Part shown: positions 1-7,083 of the stretch, in pieces
How the letters are laid out: each line of letters starts with the position of its first letter
Numbering within the stretch: the first letter of the stretch is position 1
Assembly (NCBI GenBank): GCA_946886805.1
Contig: CAMPJM010000032.1
Span: forward strand, 1-15,406
Length of the DNA: 15,406 nt
DNA from: an uncultured Flammeovirgaceae bacterium
Lineage (GTDB): Bacteria; Bacteroidota; Bacteroidia; Cytophagales; Cyclobacteriaceae
Direction of reading: 5' to 3'
Notes under the pieces: model-generated
Seen by the model: only the letters and a program-made list of their open reading frames with translations
Told to the model about the DNA's origin: nothing
The model's database searches: none
Translations under genes and position numbers: made by a program

Positions 1-350
1 GTACCTCAGGATGACAAAAACCAAATTTTACAGGCACGAGATAACCGCCTACAATAGGCATTCCAGCGTTTAACCTCACATTTCACATCGAATAAAGCTG
101 CTTAGGCATAGGCTATCGACTTCTTTATAATGTGATGAAAAAATATTTTGTGTTTTGTTGTTAACATTTAGCCCCTAATTATAACGATTTGATGCGCACC
201 ACCCAACTGTTTCTTTTTTAATTTGTGGATTCTTATTCCTTCATTTAATTTTTTATGAAATGATCTTTGTATCGTTTCATAAAGTTTTTGAATCTTAACA
301 AGGAAGGATAACATTAATAATTTATTGGTTTTTAAATTTAATCGGATAAT
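1..350. other. Left intergenic region, no gene supported
   Basis: No convincing gene was found on either strand. The frames are short and soon closed, and the base composition is AT-rich, especially after position 120. The first bases, read on the - strand, contain GTCATCCTGAGGTAC, which resembles a dispersed intergenic repeat I associate with Bacteroidota; the window edge cuts it. The region should hold the promoter and 5' leader of the mannanase gene that follows, but I found no good TAnnTTTG -7 element there. A gene ending just left of the window is possible. Confidence 0.5.
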
Positions 351-1637
351 ATGAAATTAACAATGAATTCAATTAGGGTCTTGGGTCTGTTTTTCTTGTT
401 TGCTTTAGTTTCCTGTAAAGATGAAAAAAAGGTTACTCCTGATCCACTACCCCAACCAAATCCTGATCCCGTTACGGAGGAACCTGTTGTGCCTGCACCG
501 GAATTTGCGGACCCTAATGCTGCATCTGTATTGAAGCTAATGGTCGATAAAAATGCAACAGACGAAACCGCTGCGCTTTTTTACAATTTAAAGATGAATA
601 GCAAAGAAGGGATTTTGGTTGGCCAGCAAGATGCTTATCTTGGTTTTTACTCAAGCAGTGGCACAAATGATAAAATTTCCGATATGAAGTTGGTGACAGG
701 AAAAAATCCCGCCTTACTTGGACTGGATTTTATGTTTATTACGGATGAGGAGAATACGGGCGAGCCTGATAATTGGTGGTACCAGCAGGAGACTCAAATT
801 ATTGATGTCGCAAAAAAAGCTTATAAAAGAGGTAGCGTACTGCATTTTACCTGGCACTACCGTGGAGATCATTCTGACAGGACTTTCTATGCCGAAGGCT
901 ATACTGAAAAGCAAAAACAAGAAGTGTTTAGAAGTATACTTGAAGGAGGGGAATACCATGAAGCTTACAAATTGAAATTACAGAAAATTGCAGAAATAGC
1001 CGATCAGCTTCGGGATGAAAACGGCAAGCTTATCCCTTTCATTTTTCGTCCCTTCCATGAATTTGACGGCGACTGGTTTTGGTGGGGTAGATCCTATTGT
1101 ACGCCAGCAGAATATATTCAGAATTATAGGTTTACTGTGGAATACCTCCGCGACGAGCTGAGTGTTAGGAACATTCTCTACGCTTTTGCTCCGGACAATA
1201 AATTTTCAAATGAAGCGGTGTATTTAGAACGATACCCCGGTAATGATTATGTGGATATCGTAGGTTTTGATAATTATGGTGATTATAATAATCAGGGAGC
1301 AACCGGAGTAGACAACGCCGCTAAAAAGCTGAAGATTATAAGCGACTATGCAATAAAAAACAATAAGGTTGCGGCCCTTACCGAAACTGGCTTTAGAGTA
1401 TTAAAAGACCAAACACTCTCGCCCAGCGATTTTTACACCGACATTTTACTGAAGTCTCTAAAAAGGGAAAAACTGGAGCTAGCATTTATGATGTTCTGGG
1501 GAAATAATGCCGACGGCTATTATGTGCCTGCTCCAGGGGCTTCCGGTGAGGAAAATTTTGTGGAATTTTCTGAGGATCCTTATACTTTGTTTGAGGAAGA
1601 TATTGCCGGCAAAATGTATAAATTTCCGGGGCAATAG
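351..1637 (+). CDS. GH26 beta-mannanase-like lipoprotein
   Basis: Predicted endo-beta-1,4-mannanase of glycoside hydrolase family 26, which cleaves mannan backbones with retention of configuration. The N-terminus is a lipoprotein signal: a hydrophobic stretch at residues 9-20, lipobox LVSC with the lipidated cysteine at 22, then KDEKK. That charged run after Cys resembles the surface-export signal of Bacteroidota lipoproteins. A proline-rich linker (about 29-50) tethers the catalytic domain (about 55-425). The acid/base glutamate is probably E237 in RPFHEFDGDWFWWG, and the nucleophile E345 in TETGF; both contexts are typical of GH26. Aromatic residues around 142-144 and 242-245 fit a sugar-binding cleft. 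The length of 428 aa is normal. ATG at 351 was chosen; an in-frame ATG at 363 would shorten the n-region by four residues. No SusC/SusD-like partners are visible in the window, so this is either an orphan or the edge of a utilisation locus. Exact substrate is inferred. Confidence 0.9.
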   Translation: MKLTMNSIRVLGLFFLFALVSCKDEKKVTPDPLPQPNPDPVTEEPVVPAPEFADPNAASVLKLMVDKNATDETAALFYNLKMNSKEGILVGQQDAYLGFYSSSGTNDKISDMKLVTGKNPALLGLDFMFITDEENTGEPDNWWYQQETQIIDVAKKAYKRGSVLHFTWHYRGDHSDRTFYAEGYTEKQKQEVFRSILEGGEYHEAYKLKLQKIAEIADQLRDENGKLIPFIFRPFHEFDGDWFWWGRSYCTPAEYIQNYRFTVEYLRDELSVRNILYAFAPDNKFSNEAVYLERYPGNDYVDIVGFDNYGDYNNQGATGVDNAAKKLKIISDYAIKNNKVAALTETGFRVLKDQTLSPSDFYTDILLKSLKREKLELAFMMFWGNNADGYYVPAPGASGEENFVEFSEDPYTLFEEDIAGKMYKFPGQ

Positions 1638-1723
1638 TTTTAGAGGATTATGTTTAAAGGATAGGAAAAGAGTTGGAAAGCAATTTTTGACTGAGTATAA
1701 AGCTACAAAATGTGTAATAATAT

Positions 1724-1751
1724 AAGCCTTGGAAATTCACTCACAAGGCTT
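1724..1751. terminator. Hairpin between convergent genes, possible terminator
   Basis: A perfect 8-bp inverted repeat, AAGCCTTG at 1724-1731 and CAAGGCTT at 1744-1751, encloses a 12-nt loop. It lies about 90 bp after the mannanase stop and about 40 bp beyond the stop of the opposing HA-repeat gene, as expected for a shared terminator. The T-tracts on both sides are weak (TGTGTTT on the + strand), so termination is inferred from position and symmetry. Confidence 0.45.
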
Positions 1752-1791
1752 GTGTTTCCACACTGGATGCAAGTATAAAAGTCGAGAACCT

Positions 1792-3600
1792 CTATGCACT
1801 TACTCTTTTTCTGCTGATATTTTCTTCTTTGACGGGTTGTTTGCCCCAGTTAAAGTTAATTTCATTCAAAAGTTGTCTACGTTCCTCAGGCAGATTTTTT
1901 CCCTCATATCGCATCCGACTTACCCATTTTCCTAATTTTTCATCCTTTTCCCATTGTACCGGAACGCTCGTATGACCATAGTTTTCTTTAAATTCCTTCA
2001 GCTTCTGATACATTTCTTCCCAAGGTTTTATAACCCGCTTTTTTCTAGTCCAGTCAAACCCAATTTTATCTAAGAGTATTATTTTTTTTGCCCCTATTTC
2101 ATGCTTATTCAATTTAGTTCTTTGGATCCATGGTGCTAATTGCGGATTTTCTTTCCAGCCCCAAGGCACTTTAAAATGTCCAAACTCACGTTTGAAATTC
2201 AATAACTCATTATACATTTTAAACCAGTAAGCTTGCTGCGTATTCCAAGGGAAGTCTATCTTGTCAAGCTTCTCAACCCTTTCTTTTGAAAGGCGATCCA
2301 ATTTATACAACCTTCTTTGTAAACTAGTCCATCTTTGTAGACCGGGATCAATTTTCAGGGAAACCTGCAAAGTCTTGTGTTTTTTATGATAGGTTATTAA
2401 TTTTTTATAATTGATTTCCCATTGGTTATTATACTGCTCATTTAATTTATTCAGTGCCTCATTGCTCCAGATGAAACCTGTTTTATTCAAGATGGCCTTT
2501 TTGTCGGGATCAAGCTTTCCACTCGCTTCCAGCCTCCGTTGTGTGGCCACCCAATTTCCTAATGACGGATTTTCCTTCCAGTTGATGGGGACAAAGCAAT
2601 GGCCGTGTTGTTTTTTGAAATTGCTTAACAGCTGATATTTTTCATTCCATTTCTTTTCATTTTCGGCAATGAAGTTCCACACAAACCCAAGATTTGTTAG
2701 CCGCTTTTCTTTTTGTTCCGAAAGTTTTCCATTTTTCTTCAATGTTCTCTGCCGGTCTATCCAACTTGCCAGTTCTTTGAAACTTCCTGGTGCTTTACAA
2801 TGGCCGTATTGCTTTTTAAATTGCTGGAGCAGTTTATAATGATGTTCCCATTGGTTGTCATAAATTTCTCGGAAGCTCCATATAAAGCCAATTTTGTTGA
2901 GCTTTTTTTCCCTTTCCCGAGTCATTTTTCCTGATGCGGCTGTCCTTCTTTGTACACAAACCCAATTACTTAGTTGGGGGTTTTCAGCCCAATTCTGAGG
3001 TACAATGCAATGTCCGTTTAACTTCTTGAATTCATCAAGTTTTTCAAACATCGCCTCCCATTTATTATCTCTCAGCGTTTTGTTTTCCCAAACTACTCCA
3101 AGGGAGTTGAGCTTATTGAATCTTTCGTCAACTAAATAATCTTTATTTAATATTTGTAAAGAAAGCCAATCTTTAAGATCAATGTATTTTTTGTCATCTA
3201 AAGGAAGGAAAATATGGCCATTTTCTTTTTTAAATTGAAGGAGTTCTTCATATTTCTCCTCCCAGTTAAACTTTGCTCCTGAGAAGTCAAAGCCTATGGA
3301 AATAAGGCTTTCTTTTAAATCTACTGGTAATTTATTTTTTGCTTTTCTTTGGATCCCAATCCATTTCGAAAAAGCTACATCTTCGCCCCACAAATATGGT
3401 ACATCGCAATCGCCATATTTTTCCTTGAAAAGGACCAATTTCTTAAAGTTTTCATGCCATTGCTTCAGTACGTTAGGACTAAAGACTTTTTTCTGTTTCG
3501 TACTCACAGTTTCCCCTTTTTGAAAACTATATAATCCGGATTGTTTCCTTTCATTATCATTTTTTAATATATAGCAGGATATGGTTGATGAAATTCCCAA
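1792..3600 (-). CDS. Protein of eight helicase-associated (HA) repeats
   Basis: The protein is almost entirely eight copies of a roughly 60-residue repeat of the helicase-associated domain type, at about residues 47-106, 112-171, 180-241, 250-309, 317-378, 393-452, 458-517 and 526-585 of the longest form. Each has the pattern W..-Y..L..F(K)-..GH..VP-..L..W(V)..QR-..L..-IGF.W. Repeats 2 and 6 are the most divergent. In known proteins such domains sit C-terminal to superfamily 2 helicases and are presumed to bind nucleic acid; no helicase motif is present here. Start choice is uncertain: the longest frame begins with TTG at 3600, but GTG at 3507 (residue 32 of the long form) follows a purine-rich AAAAAGGGGAAACT and would start just before the first repeat, giving 571 aa. 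No in-frame ATG occurs before repeat 3. There is no signal peptide and the C-terminus is basic. Nucleic-acid binding is an inference from the family; its biological role is unknown. Confidence 0.8.
   Translation of the reverse strand: MGISSTISCYILKNDNERKQSGLYSFQKGETVSTKQKKVFSPNVLKQWHENFKKLVLFKEKYGDCDVPYLWGEDVAFSKWIGIQRKAKNKLPVDLKESLISIGFDFSGAKFNWEEKYEELLQFKKENGHIFLPLDDKKYIDLKDWLSLQILNKDYLVDERFNKLNSLGVVWENKTLRDNKWEAMFEKLDEFKKLNGHCIVPQNWAENPQLSNWVCVQRRTAASGKMTREREKKLNKIGFIWSFREIYDNQWEHHYKLLQQFKKQYGHCKAPGSFKELASWIDRQRTLKKNGKLSEQKEKRLTNLGFVWNFIAENEKKWNEKYQLLSNFKKQHGHCFVPINWKENPSLGNWVATQRRLEASGKLDPDKKAILNKTGFIWSNEALNKLNEQYNNQWEINYKKLITYHKKHKTLQVSLKIDPGLQRWTSLQRRLYKLDRLSKERVEKLDKIDFPWNTQQAYWFKMYNELLNFKREFGHFKVPWGWKENPQLAPWIQRTKLNKHEIGAKKIILLDKIGFDWTRKKRVIKPWEEMYQKLKEFKENYGHTSVPVQWEKDEKLGKWVSRMRYEGKNLPEERRQLLNEINFNWGKQPVKEENISRKRVSA
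3492..3521 (-). promoter_or_regulatory. Possible ribosome binding site and GTG start for the HA-repeat gene
   Basis: On the - strand AAAAAGGGGAAACT directly precedes GTG at 3507-3505, which is in frame with the HA-repeat protein. The spacing from GGGG to GTG is about five bases. A G-rich stretch here stands out in a window where other starts have no such sequence. It favours GTG at 3507 over the TTG at 3600. Confidence 0.45.
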
Positions 3601-3838
3601 TAAAATCTTAAAATAAGATTCCTAAAAATATTTTCCTAATAAATGGGAGACGCAAATACTTTTAAATGCATTATGATTGTTTTAGCTGGTAATTTTTTAC
3701 TTTTATTAAAGGTTATTCTTGAATAACAATAGAACAACTACCAAATTAATATCAATCTGTCCGTTTATTTTTACCAGAGGCAAATTTATTTATTTTTTAA
3801 TGACATATTTATATTTTTAACAATTAAATAATATAACG

Positions 3839-4432
3839 ATGATAAAACGCAATCTGTTTTTATTCATATTCTTTTTTTGCTTTTCTTCTCTTTTGGCGCA
3901 GGATATTCCTTCTAAAGAAGTTCAGATCCAAACCGCGCTGTTGGCGGCACCAAAGCCTTTGGGTGATTCTGCCACAGTTTATGGCTATAATGCCAAGGGG
4001 AAATTTGAGTTACTTCAAAAAGGCACTAGTAAAATGATTTGTTTGGCAGACGATCCCGGCAATGACGGCTTTAGCGTGTCATGTTATCATGAAGACCTGG
4101 AACCGTTTATGGCAAGAGGAAGGGAACTAAAGGCTGAGGGAAAATCACACCAGGAAGTTTTTAAAGTTAGAGAAGAAGAAGTAAAAAACGGCAAGTTGAA
4201 GATGCCTAAAAATGGCACGACCTTATTTGTTTATTATGCACCTCAGGAAAGCTATGATACCAAATCAGGAGAGGTTAAAAATGGTTCTTTCAGATATGTT
4301 GTTTACATTCCTTATGCGACTGCAGAAACGACAGGATTGCCACTGAGTCCGGCTTCACCGGGTATGCCGTGGCTCATGGACCCGGGTACTCACAGGGCGC
4401 ATATAATGATTACACCACCAGAAGAAAAATAA
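3839..4432 (+). CDS. Secreted protein of unknown function
   Basis: Not recognised as a named family. The N-terminus is a clear Sec signal peptide: Lys/Arg at 3-4, a strongly hydrophobic core at about 6-19, and a likely signal peptidase I cut after A20 (LLA-QD). The mature part of about 177 residues has two cysteines (68 and 82) that could form a disulfide in the periplasm. The centre is the most family-like portion: MICLADDPG at 66-74, then CYHEDLEPFMARGREL at 82-97. A C-terminal PGTHRAHIMI stretch (182-191) is rich in His/Arg. No membrane helix follows the signal peptide, so it is likely periplasmic or exported. ATG at 3839 gives the full signal sequence. The broken monooxygenase-like gene begins 25 bp downstream on the same strand, so the two may have been co-transcribed. 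No enzymatic role can be assigned from these motifs. Confidence 0.8.
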   Translation: MIKRNLFLFIFFFCFSSLLAQDIPSKEVQIQTALLAAPKPLGDSATVYGYNAKGKFELLQKGTSKMICLADDPGNDGFSVSCYHEDLEPFMARGRELKAEGKSHQEVFKVREEEVKNGKLKMPKNGTTLFVYYAPQESYDTKSGEVKNGSFRYVVYIPYATAETTGLPLSPASPGMPWLMDPGTHRAHIMITPPEEK

Positions 4433-4457
4433 TTAAGGATAAGCAAATTCCAAAGCT

Positions 4458-4772
4458 ATGATGAGCAAATATGGACTTCATGGGAAATTGAAAGCAAAAT
4501 CAGGGCGTGGGGATAAACTTGCTTCCTGCCTGCTTGAGGCTTCGAGACTGGTTTCAACAGCGAAAGGGTGCCAGTTGTACGTAGTAAGTGTCGATAAAGG
4601 TGATAGAGATACGGTTTGGATTACCGAGGTTTGAGATAGTAAAGAAGACCATGATAATTCATTGAATGTACAAGGTGTCAGGGCATTAATCGCTCAGGTA
4701 ATGCGAATCCTCGACGGTGTTCCTGAAAAAGGACAGGAACTTGTGGTTTTTGGGGGTACGGGGGTTTTGTAA
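4458..4772 (+). pseudogene. Antibiotic biosynthesis monooxygenase-like gene with in-frame TGA
   Basis: A 104-codon frame starting at ATG 4458 (second ATG at 4461) and ending at TAA 4770-4772 has one internal stop, TGA at 4632-4634 (codon 59). Before it the product reads MMSKYGLHGKLKAKSGRGD and continues to TVWITEV; after it, DSKEDHDNSLNVQGVRALI and on to GQELVVFGG. This matches the small ABM-domain (putative quinol monooxygenase) proteins, about 100 residues, in which the motif is E-V-W-D-(S/T)-K-E-x-H. The stop therefore falls exactly on the conserved Trp, as from one TGG-to-TGA change. Nothing else is broken, which suggests recent inactivation or a sequencing error. Members of this fold are dimeric and cofactor-free. 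The neighbouring FMN reductase is a redox enzyme often found near such genes, but here it lies on the opposite strand. Confidence 0.8.
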
Positions 4773-4776
4773 ATAG

Positions 4777-4823
4777 CTGTTAGTAATTAGCTTTTAGCTT
4801 TTGGTTGTTAGCAATTAGCTTGT
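4777..4823. repeat. Short imperfect direct repeat, TTAG-rich
   Basis: Two similar units, GCTGTTAGTAATTAGCTTTT at 4777-4796 and GGTTGTTAGCAATTAGCTTG at 4803-4822, are spaced 26 bp start to start. They differ at only a few positions and share GTTAG(T/C)AATTAGCTT. They lie between the converging ends of the broken monooxygenase gene and the FMN reductase gene. Runs of TTAGCTTTTAGC occur as low-complexity intergenic repeats in Bacteroidota; a function is not evident. Confidence 0.5.
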
Positions 4824-4850
4824 GATGCGAGCATGGCTTGGCAAAACTTT

Positions 4851-5423
4851 TTAGCCCTTGTCTTCCCTGATGACCTTCAACCCTTTGGTCCAGCGTACGA
4901 TTTCCTTTAGCATGGTTTCGGCGGCTTTGTGCGAAACATCATTGGCTTCCAACTCATTCCTATCGTTTATGTTTTTTTGAAAAAAAGGAAAGTTTACCAT
5001 CTCGGTCAATGGTACCATTTTGAAAACAGAAAGGTCGCTCTTTAGATTATTTGCTGCTCTTGTGCCGGCAGAAACCCCACCATAGCTCACGATACCTGCC
5101 GCTTTATAAGCCCATTCGTGAACCAGATATTCCAGGGCGTTTCTTAGAGGTGCGGGGTAATTGTAATCATACTCTGCTGTTACAAATATAAAAGCATCGG
5201 CCTCTTCTATTTTTGCGCTCCAGTTTTTAGTGTGAGCGTGTTCATATTTTCTCAACGAAGGATGATTGGGTTCATCCATCATTGGGAGGTCAATCGCCCC
5301 AAGATCGAGTACTTCTACTATAAAGCTGCCTTGTTTTCTCGCCTTTTCTGCTATCCACCGGGCTACGATGGGACCTTTTCTTCCTGGTCTAACAGTTGAG
5401 GATATGATTTTTAGGTTTAGCAT
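4851..5423 (-). CDS. NADPH-dependent FMN reductase family protein
   Basis: Flavodoxin-like flavoprotein of the NADPH-dependent FMN reductase family, which passes electrons from NAD(P)H through bound FMN to quinones, azo dyes or other acceptors in the cytoplasm. The FMN phosphate loop is SSTVRPGR at residues 8-15. The second flavin loop is TAEYDYNYPAPLRNALEY at 82-99 (family form P-E-Y-N, with Ala replacing Pro here). The third is SYGGVSAG at 113-120, followed by TRAANNL. At 190 aa it has the usual full length, with ATG at 5423. No signal peptide or membrane segment. The physiological acceptor cannot be told from sequence. It lies about 45 bp downstream of a possible small gene on the same strand and converges on the broken ABM-type monooxygenase. 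Confidence 0.9.
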   Translation of the reverse strand: MLNLKIISSTVRPGRKGPIVARWIAEKARKQGSFIVEVLDLGAIDLPMMDEPNHPSLRKYEHAHTKNWSAKIEEADAFIFVTAEYDYNYPAPLRNALEYLVHEWAYKAAGIVSYGGVSAGTRAANNLKSDLSVFKMVPLTEMVNFPFFQKNINDRNELEANDVSHKAAETMLKEIVRWTKGLKVIREDKG

Positions 5424-5468
5424 AATTCTTTATCTGTTTTAAACGAACAGGAATACAACTTCAAAGTT

Positions 5469-5627
5469 CTAGTTGTGTTTAAAGAATGGGGATATCAAGG
5501 TTTTAACCCATTCAGACGTTCCGGTTTTATTTTGCCTTTGGTGAATGCTTAGTGCCTTTCGAATGTGTTCTGTCGAAAATCTTAAATTTACGTCTGCCTC
5601 CAACTCCATATTTATTTCTCCTACCAT
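5469..5627 (-). CDS. Possible small protein, 52 aa
   Basis: A small frame on the - strand starts with ATG at 5627, only 11 nt after the stop of the PAS histidine kinase, and ends with TAG at 5471-5469. The product is 52 residues, begins MVGEINMELEADVNLRFS and ends TLISPFFKHN. It is charged, contains one Trp and no Cys, and has no signal peptide or membrane helix. The position, directly after the kinase and in the same direction, would fit translation from the kinase mRNA. No family is recognised, and a frame of this length can occur by chance in a 215-bp gap, so it could equally be non-coding. Confidence 0.35.
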   Translation of the reverse strand: MVGEINMELEADVNLRFSTEHIRKALSIHQRQNKTGTSEWVKTLISPFFKHN

Positions 5628-5638
5628 TTCTGAATTGA

Positions 5639-6754
5639 CTAATTAGATTCATTTTTTAGATAAACAATAAATTCAGAGCCTTCATTAAATACAGTATTGA
5701 CAATTATCTTTCCTCCTTCGTTTTCAATGATTCTTTTTACTAAGTACAGCCCTATACCCGTGCCTTCTACATGTTTTTCAATGCGTGTATAAGGAGTAAA
5801 AAGCTCCTCCTTTTTAGTGGGTGAGATTCCAAGGCCATTATCTTTTACAGAAATTTTAATAAAGTCATCATCTTTTTCAGTTTTAATATAAATTTCAGGA
5901 GTTCTGTCAGGAGACCTGTATTTGACAGCATTGCTCAAGAGATTATAAAGGATGCTTCTTAAATTTTTTCTGGAAAATTCTATCTGTGGTTCCTTAATAT
6001 CAATGTAAATATTGGCTTTGCTTTCAATTATTCGATTTTTGATAGTCCATTTAACCTCCTGTAACATGGTTTCAAAATGCACTGTCTCCACGTTTTCCTT
6101 ATAATTACCTTCTATCTTCGCAATTTCAGAAAGTTCGGCAATTATTTTTTTCATAGAGTTGACAGATTGATCAAGCATTTCTGCAACTGCCACCTGTTCT
6201 TTATTGTCTTTTCCACTTGATTTGAGAAGTTCACTTGATTTTTTTATCAAATGTTGCACCAGACCTTCAATATTTAAAAGAGGAGCTTTGAGGTCATGAG
6301 AGACAGAGTAGATAAAGGTCTCATGAGAAGAATTTAACTTTTCCAATTCTTTTAATAGTTTAATACGGCTGGTAATGTCTACAAAAGTAATAATAACCCC
6401 ATTTGCTTTGTTTTCTTTTTTGAGCAGATAGGGAATTATATTCATTTGAAACCATTTTGAGTCAGTGGTTTGAATTTCCTTTTCAAGTATATTTTCGGTT
6501 TCAATTACTTCATGAATATCATGAATAATTGTTGAAAACCGGATGTTATCCACCATCTCTTCCATCGGTCTGCCAATGTGTTCGGAAGTAAGGTCAAAAT
6601 GTTTCATGGCAGGCGGGGTGAATTTTCTCAGAATTAAATTAGCATCCACAAAAAGTTGAGGGATGATTGTATTTCTAAAATAATTCTCCAGCTCATCATT
6701 TAGTTCAATCAGTTCAGATATTTTCTTTTGGTTGGCTTGATGTGAATTGCTCAT
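5639..6754 (-). CDS. PAS-domain sensor histidine kinase
   Basis: Soluble two-component histidine kinase of 371 aa. Order: short N-terminal coiled helix (about 5-28), PAS domain (about 28-128), linker helix (129-145), HisKA dimerisation domain with phospho-accepting H153 in SVSHDLKAPL, and HATPase_c domain (about 255-368) with N275 in LLSNAVKY, DNGLGI at 305-310 and GTGIGL at 331-336. All catalytic boxes are intact. The PAS has the wording of the domain that follows CheB/CheR methylesterase-methyltransferase modules in fusion proteins: IPQLFVDANLILRKFTPPA, then GRP, WFQMNIIPY and GVIITFVDIT. No transmembrane segment, so it senses something in the cytoplasm or responds to a partner. It is divergent from the four-gene signalling operon across a 329-bp spacer and has no adjacent response regulator of its own, so cross-talk with that operon is plausible but inferred. 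Confidence 0.92.
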   Translation of the reverse strand: MSNSHQANQKKISELIELNDELENYFRNTIIPQLFVDANLILRKFTPPAMKHFDLTSEHIGRPMEEMVDNIRFSTIIHDIHEVIETENILEKEIQTTDSKWFQMNIIPYLLKKENKANGVIITFVDITSRIKLLKELEKLNSSHETFIYSVSHDLKAPLLNIEGLVQHLIKKSSELLKSSGKDNKEQVAVAEMLDQSVNSMKKIIAELSEIAKIEGNYKENVETVHFETMLQEVKWTIKNRIIESKANIYIDIKEPQIEFSRKNLRSILYNLLSNAVKYRSPDRTPEIYIKTEKDDDFIKISVKDNGLGISPTKKEELFTPYTRIEKHVEGTGIGLYLVKRIIENEGGKIIVNTVFNEGSEFIVYLKNESN

Positions 6755-6866
6755 GTTTTTAATAAGTAGATGAAGGCAAATACAATCTATTTGCTTTTGC
6801 CATTGAATGTATGATGAAATTTAAAACTGAAATTATTCAGTAAGGTTTCTTAACGGTGGTGCCTTA

Positions 6867-6898
6867 TTAGAGTGTCAGACTTTTTCAGAGTAATTTTG
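6867..6898 (+). promoter_or_regulatory. Candidate Bacteroidota-type promoter for the signalling operon
   Basis: TAATTTTG at 6891-6898 is an exact match to the Bacteroidota -7 consensus TAnnTTTG. TTAG at 6867-6870, 20 bp upstream, matches three of four bases of the -33 TTTG. The arrangement would start transcription near 6905 and leave a leader of about 180 nt before the ATG at 7084. In AT-rich DNA one such match can occur by chance. Confidence 0.4.
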
Positions 6899-6990
6899 TT
6901 ATATATTCACGCATGTATTTTAGTAGAATGGAACATTAAACCTAACAACAGTAATTGGAAGGTTTGCAGTTCATATAAAGCTTCTTCATT

Positions 6991-7031
6991 ATGATTCGAG
7001 GTTAGACGATTTTTATTTTATTATGAATCAT
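6991..7031. repeat. Inverted repeat in the operon leader
   Basis: ATGATTC at 6991-6997 and GAATCAT at 7025-7031 are perfect reverse complements separated by 27 bp. The second arm is followed by TTTCTTTTTT, giving a loose attenuator-like look in the leader of the operon. It could also be an operator for a dimeric regulator. The arms are short and chance is possible. Confidence 0.3.
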
Positions 7032-7083
7032 TTTCTTTTTTGAAATCGGCTTTAATTCTACCAGAATAATTTTAAATTTAGTT

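Larger units (their letters stand above)
6755..7083. other. Divergent regulatory spacer between two signalling transcription units
   Basis: A 329-bp AT-rich spacer separates the PAS kinase (-) from the four-gene signalling operon (+). No ORF of note was seen. It contains a promoter-like sequence for the operon (6867-6898) and a 7-bp inverted repeat (6991-7031), each listed separately. No convincing -7 element was found for the - strand kinase. Confidence 0.6.

Noticed and set aside
1..57. An 18-codon open frame on the + strand running in from the edge to TAG at 55-57, as if the C-terminus of an upstream gene.
   Set aside because: Too short to judge. A second frame over the same bases is also open for more than 20 codons, and the stretch overlaps a repeat-like sequence.
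4632..4634. TGA read as Trp (alternative genetic code) in the ABM-type gene.
   Set aside because: The other genes encode Trp with TGG and contain no internal TGA, so a changed code is not supported.
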